The position numbers were made by a program, and so were the translations under genes. A DNA stretch of 64,000 nt from Ctena decussata. Taxonomy: Eukaryota; Mollusca; Bivalvia; Lucinida; Lucinidae. Location of the stretch: positions 105,013,298-105,077,297 of the forward strand of contig OZ022498.1 of assembly GCA_963989385.1 (NCBI GenBank), read 5' to 3'. The notes below the pieces were generated by a model. The model had not been told where the DNA came from. It saw only the letters and a list, made by a program, of their open reading frames with translations, and did not search any database. The first letter of the stretch is position 1. Every line of letters starts with the position of its first letter. This document shows positions 1-12,021 of this stretch, piece by piece.

Positions 1-1517
1 GTATGAATACAGTTTCTTGGAAGTAAACGATTTGCACGCTTGGGAAAATGTACCCTTTTATTGTACGAACAGGGAAGACTCAGCTCGTGTAGTCATATCA
101 GAGTCTACATTTTTGCATAAACATTCTTGGATGATATGAAACAATGAGCAGCCTGTACAGTTGAGTATTAACAGTCTGCACATGACCTAATATCTTTTTC
201 ACATGACGCAAGTGAAATATATCATGTGAATCGCGAAAAAGTAACCTCTTGTATGTGTCTTAGCTTTTCACGTAAACTCGGAACCGTGAGGTTGACTTCG
301 ACTTCCGGTTGGCTCTGATCAGACTGCATCCTGTTTGCGCAAGCCGTAAGGTTCGACGGTGTAGTATTTACGTTAAGGTATTCTTTGCATATATAAATGT
401 TTGTGTCGCGGGGTTGAGATCGGAGTGGTAGACTAATGGAGGAAATAATTTTTTGAAAAGAAGTGGGGGCGGAGGGGGGAGGGGGATGGCTAAAGAGTGT
501 GTGTCTAGAGACTAGGGTGGTGGTTTGGGTGGTAGATTGAATAAAGAGGTGTGTGTTTGGGAAGCGGTCATGTCGAGGAGTGGGGGTCTGGATGGTAGAC
601 TAATTGAGCGGAGGGAGTGTAAGTAGTGTAGGGGAGATTATTATCGGTTTTACAGTAGGGGTGGGGTGGGTGTGGATAAGAAGGAGGAATAGACTGATTA
701 AGGGGAGCTGTAATAAATTTGAGAAGTGCACGGTTTGGACCTTATGTCCTTGTATTTAACTTTAACAGTGGTAATAATGTTTTGGAAATTTAGAACTTTA
801 TTACATACTGACGAAAGCTGTAATATTTGCGTTAAAATAACGCCAGTGAACACCATTACGTCGCACTGACGCTGATATGACGTCGTTTAAACGTTGTTTG
901 CTGGTGGCGATACTATGATGAAACACTAAAAACCTTGTCTAGTGTGAATTTATGCGGTGTAATAAATTTCAAACTGAGACAAAATTATCTGGATGACAAG
1001 CTTGTAGTCACGCTGACTGATTTCGCACGCGCAGAACATGTGTTAGAATACTAACCCCACCCGTACACAAAAGTATTTATAGCGACCGCTTTATATGGTA
1101 TTAAAAGGCGTTACCAACCTGTCCGATGGACTTAGTATCGGATTGAAAATCTGAAATTTGCAGTTTTGTGCAGGTTAGCCCAGCATCGTACGAAGGACAG
1201 AGTCATAGGACACATCGATGAGGAATCGGCGGAAGTCTAGCATTATCACTATGCAAACTCTTACCTGGATTGATTAGATTATGAAAGTAAGAGCAGCGAA
1301 AAACCCAGTTTCAGAATTAATGAATGGAGTTTAATGAAATTTCCAGGCTATAAAAGTTCATTGAGTAATGGTAGTTCTACGTACGGGACGGACGGATTTA
1401 CTGACAGTCTGTCAAGCCCAAACCAATAGCCCCCTCAATTCCTCCAAGTGGGATGCATAAAGAATTTGCGCTCTTAGAGAGCAATTGTTTACTTTAAAAT
1501 TCCCCACACCCTTTGAA

Positions 1518-1520
<3 letters not shown>
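1..1520. other. Intergenic, no gene seen
   Basis: No open frame here looks like protein. Between about 460 and 680 the plus strand is rich in G and GT (runs such as ggaggggggaggggg), a low-complexity stretch. I recognise no repeat family in the rest. Confidence 0.6.

Positions 1521-1551
<31 letters not shown>
1521..1551. repeat. (GA)n microsatellite
   Basis: About fifteen uninterrupted GA dinucleotides. The open frame read through it on the minus strand, with a Leu-Ser run, is an artefact of the repeat. Confidence 0.95.
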
Positions 1552-1552
<1 letters not shown>

Positions 1553-1645
1553 CAGGGCTATTTCTTCAGAAAAATCGAACCAGATTCTGCACTGTTTGCC
1601 ATTCCGACAGCACTTTGCATGTGTCACACTATAGCAGTAATATAT

Positions 1646-1875
1646 GAGCCGCGACACGAGAAATCTTACAAAGTGGCATGTGCGCCCAGCGAAGACCCAG
1701 ACCAGCCTGGGTATCCGCCAAGCCCGATCAGAGGCCTCGCTGTGCACTTAAGGGTTGCTAAGGACCTAGCCTAGCTCCATGCGGACAGCAAAGACTGATC
1801 AGAATAGGCGGATGCCCAGGCTGATCTGTCTTCGCTGAATGCACATGCACTTTGCGATTTTCTCGTGCGCGGCAC
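1646..1875. mobile_element. MITE-1, palindromic element with GCCGCGACACGA ends
   Basis: The left end reads gagccgcgacacgag and the right end is a degraded inverse (tctcgtgcgcggc). The two arms are imperfect inverted repeats containing cccagcgaagac and cccaggctgatctg. The same arms recur in at least six more copies between 48 and 56 kb. It has no coding capacity, so it is a non-autonomous inverted-repeat element. The superfamily is unknown to me. Confidence 0.85.
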
Positions 1876-3228
1876 AATTATAAAGCAACATAAAGCTGTC
1901 TCAATATTTTAGTACTGATTTGAGTAGTGTAATTATTCCGGGGTTCCGCATAATCAGCTAAACTGTTGGTCATATCGCGAAACCGGAGAGCAAGCGATAT
2001 ATCCGACACAAAATAATTTAAATGTCACAGAGTTTAACTATTTTGCTTCTATCACGTTTAGCGTTTTACTACAAATATCCAACCATTCGCCTAGCGCGAT
2101 AATACCGCCAAAATTTTGACAACAACACACGTTTTCACATTATGAACGCAGCTCTGTAAAACTGTTGGAAACTGACGCCATAACTTTTGGCGACAGTTTC
2201 AGCAATTAGCCTCACGCACGACGAAACGTTGATTTGTTGCAAAATAAATGCCTGTAAAATGCGCGCTGTGTTAGTATATATTTTACCTGCAAGTATTAAT
2301 ACAAGCAATATTCCGACAGCATCCCTTCCCATTGCTGTCCTCAAATTGGGAGTCGTCCAAGAATGCAACAGACGGGAAAATGTCGTATAAGTATTGTGTG
2401 ATGGTGTAGGTGGCTGACTTTATCATTTAAATTAATGACAGATCCTAAAGCAAACAGTTGATCTAGGCACTGCGGCAATTTTGACAGAGACATCATAATT
2501 AATAATGTAGGTAAACAAAAAGGGTATTGCGGCTCTTCTGTAAAAGCACGAGTGAATGGGCGGTCAATAGTCTCGTATGTGAGTCTCGTATGTGCAAAAT
2601 TCTTATTTCACTAATGGCTTGTTTCTGCTTCGCCCGACAATTAATATCAGATTTGTTACCGTAGAAAGTACACGTATTGGTATATAAATGTCATCGCAAG
2701 CAATGTAGAACCAGGTCAGACTGCTCCCTCGGAGCAGTCTGATCAGAGTCTGCAATGTGTGCCAATAATTACATCAGTCATCCTATAAGAGGACAGCTGT
2801 GTCCAGATTTTAGAAGATGTAGTGTCAATCATAACATTGTAGGGTAAGAGCTGAGGTGTCCGAATCTATAGAGATATTACAGTTATTTTACATTAAACTT
2901 TGATGTTCAAAATAAACTAAACAATCAAAGCAAACGGATTTTGTGGCTTAAAATTCACACCCTTGTTTATTATAACCAAAATATTTTTTTATGAAACATT
3001 TATACAGAACTCCGATACATTTCCGAATTAACAGGTGGGCGTAAATAAATGTACACTTTTTCCTGGCTGGTCCGCGTTACGGGTGCTGATTTTCTTCCTA
3101 TTTCCATTACCATATTCCCCAGGAGGCCCATGGAAACAAGTCAATAACTCACACATTATGACTACGGCCTTCCCAATATATATATAGCGACTTTTGGGTA
3201 AAAGTATCCGTAGTCCTCCCGGCGGCAA
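1876..3228. other. Intergenic with one hairpin, no gene seen
   Basis: AT-rich sequence without a convincing exon. A short palindromic hairpin is listed separately at 2695-2765. The open frames of 65-80 codons have no recognisable motif and overlap one another on opposite strands, so I do not call them genes. Confidence 0.5.
2695..2765. repeat. Short hairpin repeat with GATCAGAC core
   Basis: Arms gcaatgtag/ctgcaatgtg and cagactgctcc/ggagcagtctg flank a tiny loop. Similar hairpins with the same inner core lie at 60022-60096 and 62154-62222, making this a dispersed foldback family of about 70 bp. Confidence 0.7.
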
Positions 3229-3482
3229 ATTGGTCGGTTGGAAGGTTCTTTTGGATTTAACGGCTATCTGAGACCGTATTTCAGTCTATACCGAGCCGTC
3301 TCCCAGAGAGAGGGAGAAAGAAAAGAGATATGATAAGGGAGAGAAAAATGTCCGAAAAACCCAGCCGCACCTACTGCAAGAAACTAAGTCCTTGCCCTAC
3401 CTTTATCCACATTACTAGGACACACCGGTACTGAAAGTTACCCAGCACAAGCGCCCGACCACGACCGCCGCGTCCAGCGCTA
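3229..3482 (-). mobile_element. SINE-like element, family A (copy 1)
   Basis: Read on the minus strand this is a degraded copy of the element at 14932-15175: a GC-rich head, a region with agtaggtgcgg and ctctgggagacgg, then a tail resembling gagacagtacttcag and a short (CCAA)-like end at 3229. It has no open reading frame. The shared tail and simple-repeat 3' end suggest a SINE, but I could not identify a tRNA-like promoter in this family. Confidence 0.75.
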
Positions 3483-3679
3483 AAAGCGTCTTAACATAAA
3501 TAACAATAAAAAGCGGCTGCGCAAATTCAGGGATACAATTTTTTAATCCGTGATGTGTTTTGTGTCCCGATATGATTCACTCATAGGTTTAGGAAACCTT
3601 CAGGACGAGCGAACAGCTGTCTTGAACCATTGTAGAAGCTGATGGTGAGGACTGGGATCGCGTGAAAAAAGTATAAGCA

Positions 3680-3704
3680 CCCCCCCCCCCCCCACACACA
3701 CACA
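3680..3704. repeat. Poly-C then (CA)n tract
   Basis: A run of about 14 C passes directly into CA repeats. The same C-run/(AC)n arrangement recurs at 5828-5863 and 57665-57708. Confidence 0.9.
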
Positions 3705-3726
3705 TCCCATGCCAAGCCAATACATC

Positions 3727-3855
3727 TGACCAAAATGTTATAAAACTTGAGTACATTCTCAAACTCAAAATAAAGCACGCTGATTGGCTGCTTCCGAGCA
3801 CATGCTCGGAAACCGCCAATCCGTGTGCTTTATTTTGAGTTTGATATTATCCTCA
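3727..3855. mobile_element. MITE-C, palindrome with ctcaaactcaaaataaagca arms
   Basis: Arms beginning ttataaaacttgagtac and ctcaaactcaaaataaagca are repeated inverted around a central gagcacatgctc palindrome. Matching copies lie at 54090-54232 and 61150-61316. It is a non-coding foldback element. Confidence 0.85.
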
Positions 3856-3861
3856 ATTTTT

Positions 3862-4582
3862 TTTAAAGGCCCCATAGCTCTATCAGCCTGAAATATTTTA
3901 TGGTGAGGTATCGCTGTAAAATTCTCAGTACAGTTTCGCCATTGATTATTATCGTGATTGGCCAGCTTTCAAAGTCAAAGTAACACTAAAAATGTTATTT
4001 CCTACCAGTAACGAGTTGCATTCCCTCATTTAAAGGCCCCATATCTCTATCAGCATGAAATATTTTATGGTGAGGTATCGCTGTAAAATTCTCAGTACAG
4101 TTTCGCCATTGATTATTTTTGTGATTGGCCGGCTTTGAAAAATAAAAACGTCCATGAGTTTACCATAAAATAGATTTGAAAAAATAACTAGGTCATTTTA
4201 GTTGCCAACTAAAATGACCTACTTTCGATTTCACAAGCTTTATTTCATGGTAGAAACACAAGGTAAAGGAGATAAAAATACAAGGTACAGTCGTTTTTAC
4301 AGTTGATAAAAATACAAGGTACAAACATGTTTAGCAAGGATTCCATTGATTGTGTCGCGAAGCCATATTTCATTGTTTAACGGGGAACCAGAGACGAAAA
4401 CCGTATTTTTATGGAGAGACTTATCATTTTCCAAAATACCTTGTTCCTTCTATTTTGCCAGTTATAGGATACAAAAAGCACATCAACCGACATATTATCA
4501 TCCATTCTGAAGGCTGTATAGGTTTCATAATGATTTGTATTTGTACGATTTTTACCACTGATAGAGCTATGGGGCCTTTAAA
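3862..4582. mobile_element. MITE-D, 721 bp element with 25 bp perfect TIRs
   Basis: The ends are perfect inverted repeats starting tttaaaggccccatagctct. Inside, the left subterminal block (aatattttatggtgaggtat) is directly repeated at about 4055. A central perfect palindrome, aggtcattttagttg and its inverse, lies at 4190-4222. There is no coding capacity, and the superfamily cannot be read from it. Related fragments occur at 13540-13965. Confidence 0.85.
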
Positions 4583-5033
4583 GATACCACAAAGACACTT
4601 TTCCCATTATAGTAATGAAAATCCTGTCTGTTAGCCAACATAAATCTGCGTCTTCTTACTACATTACGAATAGACCTTCTGTCATATCATTGGCTTTTGT
4701 TTATTCAGGATATCGTCACTCCAAAAGTCATATAAATATGCGAATCAGAGATCCAGAAATTATAGAATGGCAGCAGTGGGACAAAATCAGTCATCATCAT
4801 AGTGGCTGATAAACCTGGAACCATAGAATTCGCACTCTGCACCCCCCAACTCCCCGCTTTCCCCCTAGGCAAGTGACTTTAGAGTCATCGTACAAATTTC
4901 ATAAAAGTATCGTATACCCCGACACTGCAAATCAATAACCTCTTTTTTACATTGCATACATTTTTTACACGATTTTATACATTTTGATTCGGGGGGGGGG
5001 GGGGGGGGGGGGGGGGGAGGAGGAGGAGGAGGG
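4583..5033. other. Intergenic with poly-G/(AGG)n tract
   Basis: No exon recognised. Positions 4991-5017 are an uninterrupted run of about 27 G, followed by AGG triplets to 5033. Homopolymer length here is likely to be unreliable in the assembly. Confidence 0.7.
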
Positions 5034-5889
5034 CAGATTACCTACTTGGGATATATTTTGACTTGCCCTGCCGGAAGCTTTTATTGCTCTGACCATTTGT
5101 TGTAAGTTTCATAAAAATACCTTTCAATCCTGATTTTATAAAGATTTTATTTAAAATCTATACATGTGTATATAGCCCAGTGGCATGGGCAGATAACTCC
5201 TATAGACAAAATTTTGATCCTGACAGGAGGCTGATTTTACCTTCATGATTTCTTATAAGTTTCAGAAAAAATCCCTTTCAGCTGGTATGTTATATAGTTT
5301 TATTATCATTTATACGTGAATATAGCCTTGGGGCAGGGGCAGATTATCTCTAGGGACGAAATTTGATCCCGACATGAAGCTCATATGACCTAGACTTCTT
5401 GTACTCACAAATCTTCATGTACTCATTAAGATGACTGTATTTACCAATTTTTAGGCCAAAATCTTCAACAGTTTCAAGATATCTTATATTCTAGCATTTT
5501 CCCATATAAAAGCATCAAATACCAAATTTGACAAAATGGCCCAAGGTCAACCACAAGTCATACTTTGAACAATCTTGGTAGTACTCATGTACCAAATGCT
5601 ACATACCAAGTTTCAAGGCCATCGATCTATTAGGTCTGGAGAAGAAGACTTTTTAAAGGTTTTTTTTTACCATAAATGGGCATGGCGGACCCAGACCATT
5701 TGAGCAAATTTTCGTTCCCTTAATCCCAGAAGGCTTCATATGAAATTTGGTTACAATCGGCCCAGTGGTTTCAGAGGAGAAGTCGTTTGAAAGTGTGGAC
5801 GGACGACGACGGAGCCTGCCAACACTACCCCCCCCCCCCCCCCCCCCCCCACACACACACACAAGAGCCTTCGGCTAAGGTGAGCTAAA
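5034..5889 (-). mobile_element. HINE/pearl-like element C (5' end at 5889)
   Basis: On the minus strand the element starts ttttagctcaccttagccg and forms a short hairpin with gaaggctc. It continues through a poly-G/(TG) tract and a cgtcgtccgtcc block, then into diverged tandem units (gataactcctatag at about 5189, gattatctctaggg at about 5343; spacing about 155 bp). This layout matches pearl/HINE (Helentron-associated) elements of bivalves. The 3' end is not defined. Confidence 0.65.
5828..5863. repeat. Poly-C then (AC)n tract inside element C
   Basis: About 23 C followed by AC repeats. It lies immediately inside the minus-strand 5' hairpin of the HINE-like element. Confidence 0.95.
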
Positions 5890-5925
5890 ATGGAAATAAA
5901 GGAATGAGAAGATGCAAATCTACTC

Positions 5926-6000
5926 AGTCACGACGACGGAGCCTGCCAACACTAACAACACTACCCCCCCCCCCCCCCGCACAAGAGCCTTCTATATAGT
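5926..6000 (-). repeat. Partial second copy of the element C 5' segment
   Basis: The string gacgacggagcctgcc, a short spacer, a poly-C run and acaagagccttc repeat the end of element C (about 5805-5875) roughly 130 bp further on. This is a local partial duplication or a second truncated element. Confidence 0.7.
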
Positions 6001-6049
6001 TTATAGTTCTTGCACACTGCATTATCTGTCATTGCCAGCTATCAACATT

Positions 6050-7060
6050 CTGAATTTCATTTTATTATTTTGAACAATTTTAGCGATATACTCTGAACAA
6101 GGGCGCCAAGAAGACGGAAAAATAATTTCAAAACTGCTTCTGATAACATAATGGGTCTTGCAGTCTGCACTTCTTCTAACTACCCGCCATTAATATGTGA
6201 AATGAGAAATTCCGTTAAGGTATCTTTAATACTTTCAGAGATATGCTCTAGACAAGCAAATAAAGAAGGGGAACAACTCGAAAATAACTTGAAATAGGGT
6301 TATGCTTTATGTACTTTGCACTTTCTCTCATTGTCTTCTATAATGTGTGAAATTTCATTTAATTCTCTTTAAGGCTTTTCGTGATATGCTCTGGACAAGC
6401 ATAAAAGTGGCAAAAATTACGAAGGGAAGTAACTCCATGATTCCTTATGGCAAGGTTATGATTCATGGGCTCTGCACTTTCTGTCAGTGCCCTCTATCAG
6501 TACATTAAGTTTCATTTAGTTCACCTTAATACTTACAGAGATATGCTCCGGACGAGCAAACAAAATGAAAAAAAAAAACTCCGTTATTACTTGCGATAGA
6601 GTTATGCTTCCTGCGCTCTGCACTTTCTTTAATTGCCCTCTATCAACGCGTGAAATGTCATTGAGTTCTCTTTAAGACTTTCATAGATGGGCTCTGGATA
6701 AGCTAATTGGTGAAAAATCTAGGAAGGGAGATAACTGTAATTATTTGTGATAGGGTCATGGTTCTTGTGCTCTGCACTTTGCCTTATTGCCCTCTATCAA
6801 TATATGAAGTTTCATCAAATTCCTTTTAATACTTTAAGAGATATGTCCGGACAAGCAAATACTGTAAAAAATAGGAAGGGAGCTTACTTTGTAATGACTT
6901 GTGACATAGTTATGGTTTGTTTTGCGGTCTGCATTTTCCCTTTTTGCCCCCTATCACTGTGTGAGGTGTCATTGAGTTCCCTCTAATACTTTTAGAGATA
7001 ATCTCCGGACAAAGTGTGACGGACGGAAGGGCGGACAAAGCGGCGACTATATTCTAACCA
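6050..7060. repeat. Diverged tandem array, about 150 bp period
   Basis: The motif gagatatgctctggacaagc recurs with changes near 6093, 6239, 6382, 6538, 6688, 6838 and 6993. The words ctctgcactttc and gccctctatcaat sit at fixed offsets. The array ends in gacggacggaagggcggaca, the same kind of GGAC microsatellite that borders HINE-like elements, so this is probably the core of another such element read on the minus strand. Confidence 0.8.
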
Positions 7061-7238
7061 TTCGGGAAGCATAAATACACACAGTTTGGATATAGAGTCT
7101 GCTGAATTAGTTTAAACAAGTAAAACAGAACAGCTCAGAGTAAACACCATCAACAAGTGTTGTTTGTGCAACAACCCTGTTCAGCTCAATGAAGAATTGC
7201 CTTGAGTCAATTGTGAGAAATGTCACCGACGCCAGCAG

Positions 7239-7461
7239 GGGCGTAACTAGGGGCAATTTCATAATACGCACAACCACATTTTATTCTCTACTTCTTGAAG
7301 GTAAAGCTAGTATTTCAGCCACTTTGACAATTGGTATTGAAATCTTGTCTATTTTATAAATATTCAGCATGCAAATATGCAGGTGCGTTTTGAAATTTTG
7401 TCAATTTTGACAAAATTTCAATACGCACTTGCGTATTTGCCGTATAGGTAGCTACGCCCTT
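7239..7461. mobile_element. Short inverted-repeat element with ggggcgta ends
   Basis: The left end aggggcgtaactagg and right end gtagctacgccctt are imperfect inverses. Inside is a strong palindrome, gaaattttgtcaa/ttgacaaaatttc, at about 7395-7427. It is non-coding and MITE-like; the family is unnamed here. Confidence 0.6.
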
Positions 7462-8985
7462 GGCCAGCTAAATAAATTTATTAATAGAACAACCAAGTGT
7501 GAGGTGACAGTAAAGAATTCAGATGACTGTCAAAAAGTCTTTTTCAAAAGTTGAAGTCTTAAAAATTAACAGGCGACATTCCAAAATGACGACCAAGAGT
7601 TATAATTAAACTACAAAATACATGAAGCAACGTTTACTTCAAACAATACCGTGGCCAGTCAATAAAAGAAATTGCAGTAATGATGTTAACAAACAGAACC
7701 CCAAAAATATCAGTTTCCCAGTCAACCAATTTATTTCTTGCACAGTGAAACTAAAGTATTTTGATGATACTGAGCAATGTTGCTGCAGTAAATATTCAGA
7801 AATGAGCATGATTCTACACTTAATATCACTAAAGTCAAATTATTTTGCTACTACTTATTTTCAAGAAGTTTTGACCAGAGATGAAATTCAAAAATCTGTA
7901 GCAAAATTGAATTGGTTTACAGTATAGTCCCTTCGGTTGCACAGAAAACGGCTTCTGTTTAATATTTTGGTTTTCACCAAAAAATCTCAACGCCTCATTT
8001 TAGATTTTTACAATTGTTTTCAAGAATTCTCGATAGAATTGTAGCCCTTTATTTCAGTGGAAAAAGCGGTCACTGGTCAATATCTTTCTAACAAGTTCAC
8101 AGATGTTTATCCAGTTTAATAGGTACATTCAGACCCTTGAGTACGCTGCCTATTATAACACAGCTTTGCATGTTTTGCCTCTCGTTTGTGCTGCAAGCAG
8201 GCCCAGTGGTAGAAATAAGAAATTGCCGTGCTGCGGGTAGCCTGATGTTTTAAGAAGTTGACCCTCAGAGCAACCCGAAATTCTAGGAGGTAATTGTGTT
8301 TCACTTATTGTTTTTATTCAGTGGACTATTCACCATATCAAGTCAAGAAAGTAGATAACCAGAAATAATTTTATCTCACCTTTAAGCTCATATCTTTCAT
8401 GCGTAGGGGCACATCAGATTAAAGGGCCGAGTTCAAAATATGGTCTGCAAGTTGCACCCCTTGGCTTATTTTTACCATTGCATGAGTAACTGAGGGTTCA
8501 CTATTCAGCATCGTTTTTGTTGTTTTCATCGTCATCTGCTGCCAAAAATTAATGTAAAGTGAGTGCTTTAAGTCTCCATAGTCATACCAGTGGTAAAAAT
8601 TGTCGAAGCACAAAACATTAAAAAAAACTGGAATGTAGTCTTCCGAATGGATGATAATGTGTGATTTTGGGTCTTGTGGCAGTCAAACCTCATCTGATAA
8701 AACATAAATTTGATCGATATCATTTAAATAAAAATGGCGATGTACGATAGTTTGCAAGCGCGCACTTGCTTTTTCTAATGAAAGTGAACGTTCGTTTCTC
8801 CCATGTTTCAAATTTTACCTAAGAAGTTCGTGTACTGATTCCCATCTCACTTTGTTATTGATCGTACCTTAGTTTCAGTCAGCGGCTATCTGTAAACAAT
8901 AAAGAGTTACACCAGCGCACTTTCTTCAAAACAACAAATCGAGATCTAGATCCAGTCCAGCTGAACTGATGATGATGCTGTAAAT
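7462..8985. other. Intergenic, no gene recognised
   Basis: A 101-codon plus-strand frame at 7622-7927 and minus frames at 8116-8304 and 8419-8613 are open, but show no motif I can name and no splice context. I leave them uncalled. Confidence 0.4.
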
Positions 8986-8989
8986 TAAA

Positions 8990-11490
8990 GACGGCAAGTC
9001 AGGAAAGCACAGCATCTTCGATTTCTGTGCCGCCTGAAATCACTGAAAACCAAGACTTAGACTTAGTAAACGAAATTTACAGTGTAGACAATCTCTATTT
9101 TTCAAATGCGGAAATAATTATCGATGCTGGTGTTTCGGATGAAGGTGGAGAAGGTGATACCGATGAATATTCTGTTTACGAATAACCTGCTTTAAGGTCA
9201 AGAAGTCTCTCCTGTAGTGGATAGAAGAGAAGATGACGAGGAAGTGACAAGTCAATATGAATTAGACTAAATGGTTGCGGGTGTGGTAAACTTTATGGAC
9301 ATCCCTGTAGTGAAGAGCTGGTTTGGCACAGACTCCGATTACAGACGGTGGAGTATACCAGAGAAGAACTTGATCTTGTGCTTAAAGTTCAAATGCTGAG
9401 TCACAGAAAAGAATGAGAAACGACAGATTGTATGAAACACAATACTAAAGATAGAGAAAGAGCTTTCCAAGAATACTTTCTATTGAAAAACAAGTGTGCC
9501 AAAAGACTATTTTCATTTGTTCATGGTGTTGGATATACGACACTTAGGCGAATAGGATCACATTTAGACATATATAGTAAGACAGAAAGACTGCATGAAA
9601 ATAAAGAGAAAACCCCAAAGAATGTTGTTACAGTTTCTGATATTAACAATGTCACCTTGTTTCTACACTCGTATGCAAATAAAAATGGGTTGCCACTGCC
9701 TGGAAGACTTCCTAATTACAGAGATTCTAAGGGAATGCTTTTACCTTCAGATAAGACAAAAGCAGACATTTATCATATGTATCTTACTTCAGCATCAGCG
9801 ATCGCAGACAGATAGGCCAGTCAACTTTTTTATTAACTAGAAAAGATGTTTCTAAAACACTATGCTCCAAGCATATGCCTGATCCTATAAGGGGATGGTC
9901 AGTACTAGAAAATATTGACGGAAATCATTCAAAAATCAATCAGTCAATCAACGTAACACTCTCCAATCAGCTGACCAAGTTTAAAGACCCTAGCTCAAAC
10001 ACTTATCGAGATATCTTGCTGCCAAGTTTAAAATATCAAAAATTTTAAAGGGACATAACACCCAAAAAAAATGAAATTCGTTCATAAGTTAATTAGCTTA
10101 TCTACTCATCACCTCCAATCAGCACACCAAGTTTCATGTCCCTAGCTGAAACAGTTTTTGAGATATCTTGCTGACAAATTAAAATGCCAAAATTTTTAAA
10201 GGGCCATTACTCAGAAAATAATCGACGAATTTCATTCAAAAGTTAATCAATTCATATACACATTATTCCTAATAAGCTGACAAAAGTTCAAGCCCATAGC
10301 TTAAATACTTTATAGATGTCCTGTTGACAAAACTGAACGGTTGAAATTTTCATAATGGTCATAACTCCTACAAAAATTGACAGATTTTGTTCTAAGTTAA
10401 TCAGTTCATTTTCTTATCATCTCCAATAAGCTGGTAAAGTTTCAACTTTGTAGCTAAAATATTTTTTGTGATAACTTTCTGACAAGGTTTCATTATGATT
10501 TTTTCTCAAGGGACATAACTCCAAAAAGGGAGAAAACTCAGACAAGAAAAACAATACGGGTCAGCTATTTTTGATGACTAATCCATGTGTGAAATTTCAA
10601 AAGTCTAGCATGCACAGTTCCTAAGATATGGTATGCATGACGGATGGAAGCACGGACAACCCAGAAGCAATATGCAACCCCCCCCCCCCCCGCTCAACTT
10701 TTTCGAAGTTGGGGACATAATAATGGCGTGAATATTGTCCAACCATTGTCATTATAAAACCAGCCACTGACCTGTGTACTTCGTGTCAAATCTATTCTAC
10801 AAAACTTTCAAATGGTGATGATCAATCAGAAGAAAAGAAAAAAAGAGGATTTGAGGCTGTACAGTGATCATATTCAGAAACCCAAAGTTCAGAGGGACTA
10901 TAACAGAACCCAAGTGGAAGAGCCCAAAACGCAGTATACAGCTTTGCCAGAAGACAAGAAACAAAGAGGTAAATTTTCATCATCATGTTTTCACAATTTT
11001 TTATCCTAGTTTCCATTATAAATATTGATTTATTATTTCAGATTTAAATATCTGAACATTTTTCTCCTATGTACAAACTGTAAAAATGAAAATATAATTA
11101 TATAACATTATTTGAATTCATTGTGGCTTGCGATCTTTATAACTACCTATGCTTGTAAACCCTGGGTTAATTCACCAAGTCAAAAAACAATCTTGACAGT
11201 AGCATACATGTAATACTAAATTTGCATATATATATCGTACAATTTTGAATTATGTACATGATCTTTGAAATTACATACAAAATAATAAAAATCTTGTGTG
11301 ATGCTTTCATTTTATTGATGGTTTTGGCAAATAAACCTTTTTTGTATTCTTAGGTCAAGAGCCATGTACCCTTGCAGGCACTCAACGTTCATTTGATTAT
11401 GCCCAGCAAGTTCACTATCCACAGGTTGGACTACTATTTTTCAAGACAGAAAATGCCAGTGTTTTTGGAGTTTGTGCAGAAGGATGAGGT
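8990..11490 (+). pseudogene. Decayed copy of a multicopy animal ORF (probably DUF7869-type family)
   Basis: Stretches of one protein family can be read across this interval. An acidic leader lies at about 9000-9180 (ENQDLDLVNEIYSV). A Cys-rich start follows at 9276 (CGCGKLYGHPCSEEL), then a long frame 9432-9815 with FSFVHGVG and LPLPGRLPNYRDSKGMLLPS. After a gap come LWREYCPTIVIIKP and ATDLCTSCQ at about 10730-10780. A charged block ends at 10968 at a GT donor. It joins in phase to an exon starting at 11354 (CTLAGTQRSFDYAQQVHYP, then FGVCAEG and a TGA). The order and motifs match an uncharacterised family I recall in molluscs and cnidarians, in which a CDNCxGQNKN region follows; that part was not seen. 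Lesions: in-frame TGA at 9414, frameshifts near 9180, 9260, 9790 and 10840, and an 0.9 kb insertion. Confidence 0.65.
9835..10725 (-). mobile_element. HINE/pearl-like element D inside the 9-11.5 kb pseudogene
   Basis: On the minus strand the element begins ttatgtccccaacttcgaa with an inverted aagttg, then a poly-G run, a gtccgtgcttccatccgtc block, and four or five diverged repeat units (caccaagtttcatgtcccta, gagatatcttgctgac) of roughly 130-150 bp. Protein similarity of the host copy stops near 9835 and resumes at about 10728, which fixes the insertion limits to within a few tens of bases. Confidence 0.65.
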
Positions 11491-11689
11491 ATGAGCTTCT
11501 ATAAGCCAGACATGCATTTACGACCTTTGTTAATTTCACAGATTTTACAAGCAATATAATATTCCATTGATGCTTAAAAACAGACAGGTTTGAATTCTTT
11601 ATATAAACCATTAGTAGTTTTGACTTTGATTTAAAACAAAGAGAGAGCTAGAGCTATTTGAACAAAGAATATTTCTGGATAGAGGATTG

Positions 11690-11930
11690 CTTGGTTGGTT
11701 GGGTAATAGGCCCTTTGAGACAGTACTTCAGTCTATATCGGGCCGTCTCCCAGAGAGAGGGAGAAAGAATAGAGAAATGATAGACAAGAGAGAAAATTAC
11801 CAAACAACCCCCGCCCGCACCTACTGCAAGCACAGTTGGCCCTTGCTCTACTTTTATCCAAATAAGTAGGAGCCCCAACACTGGAAGTTATAACCAGCGC
11901 CATCGCCTGACCACCACCTCCGCCTGAATA
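11690..11930 (-). mobile_element. SINE-like element, family A (copy 2)
   Basis: On the minus strand: head ggtggtcaggcgatggcgc, the words ataacttccagtg and gcagtaggtgcgggcggg, then ctctgggagacggcc, and finally gtctcaaagggcc with a (CCAA)n tail. It is closely similar to copies at 3229, 14932 and 33698. Confidence 0.85.
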
Positions 11931-12021
11931 AAGGACCTGGTATGACAAGGACATTTTTGGCCCCATTAAAATTGCATGGATTCTATTGCTTATCATTTGT
12001 GCGTTGGGAACAAACAGAAAT

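Noticed and set aside
5653..5862. Gly-rich protein frame on the minus strand
   Set aside because: It is the translation of a poly-G/(GT) tract. The similar frames at 3581-3819, 16908-17147 and 57535-57787 are artefacts for the same reason.
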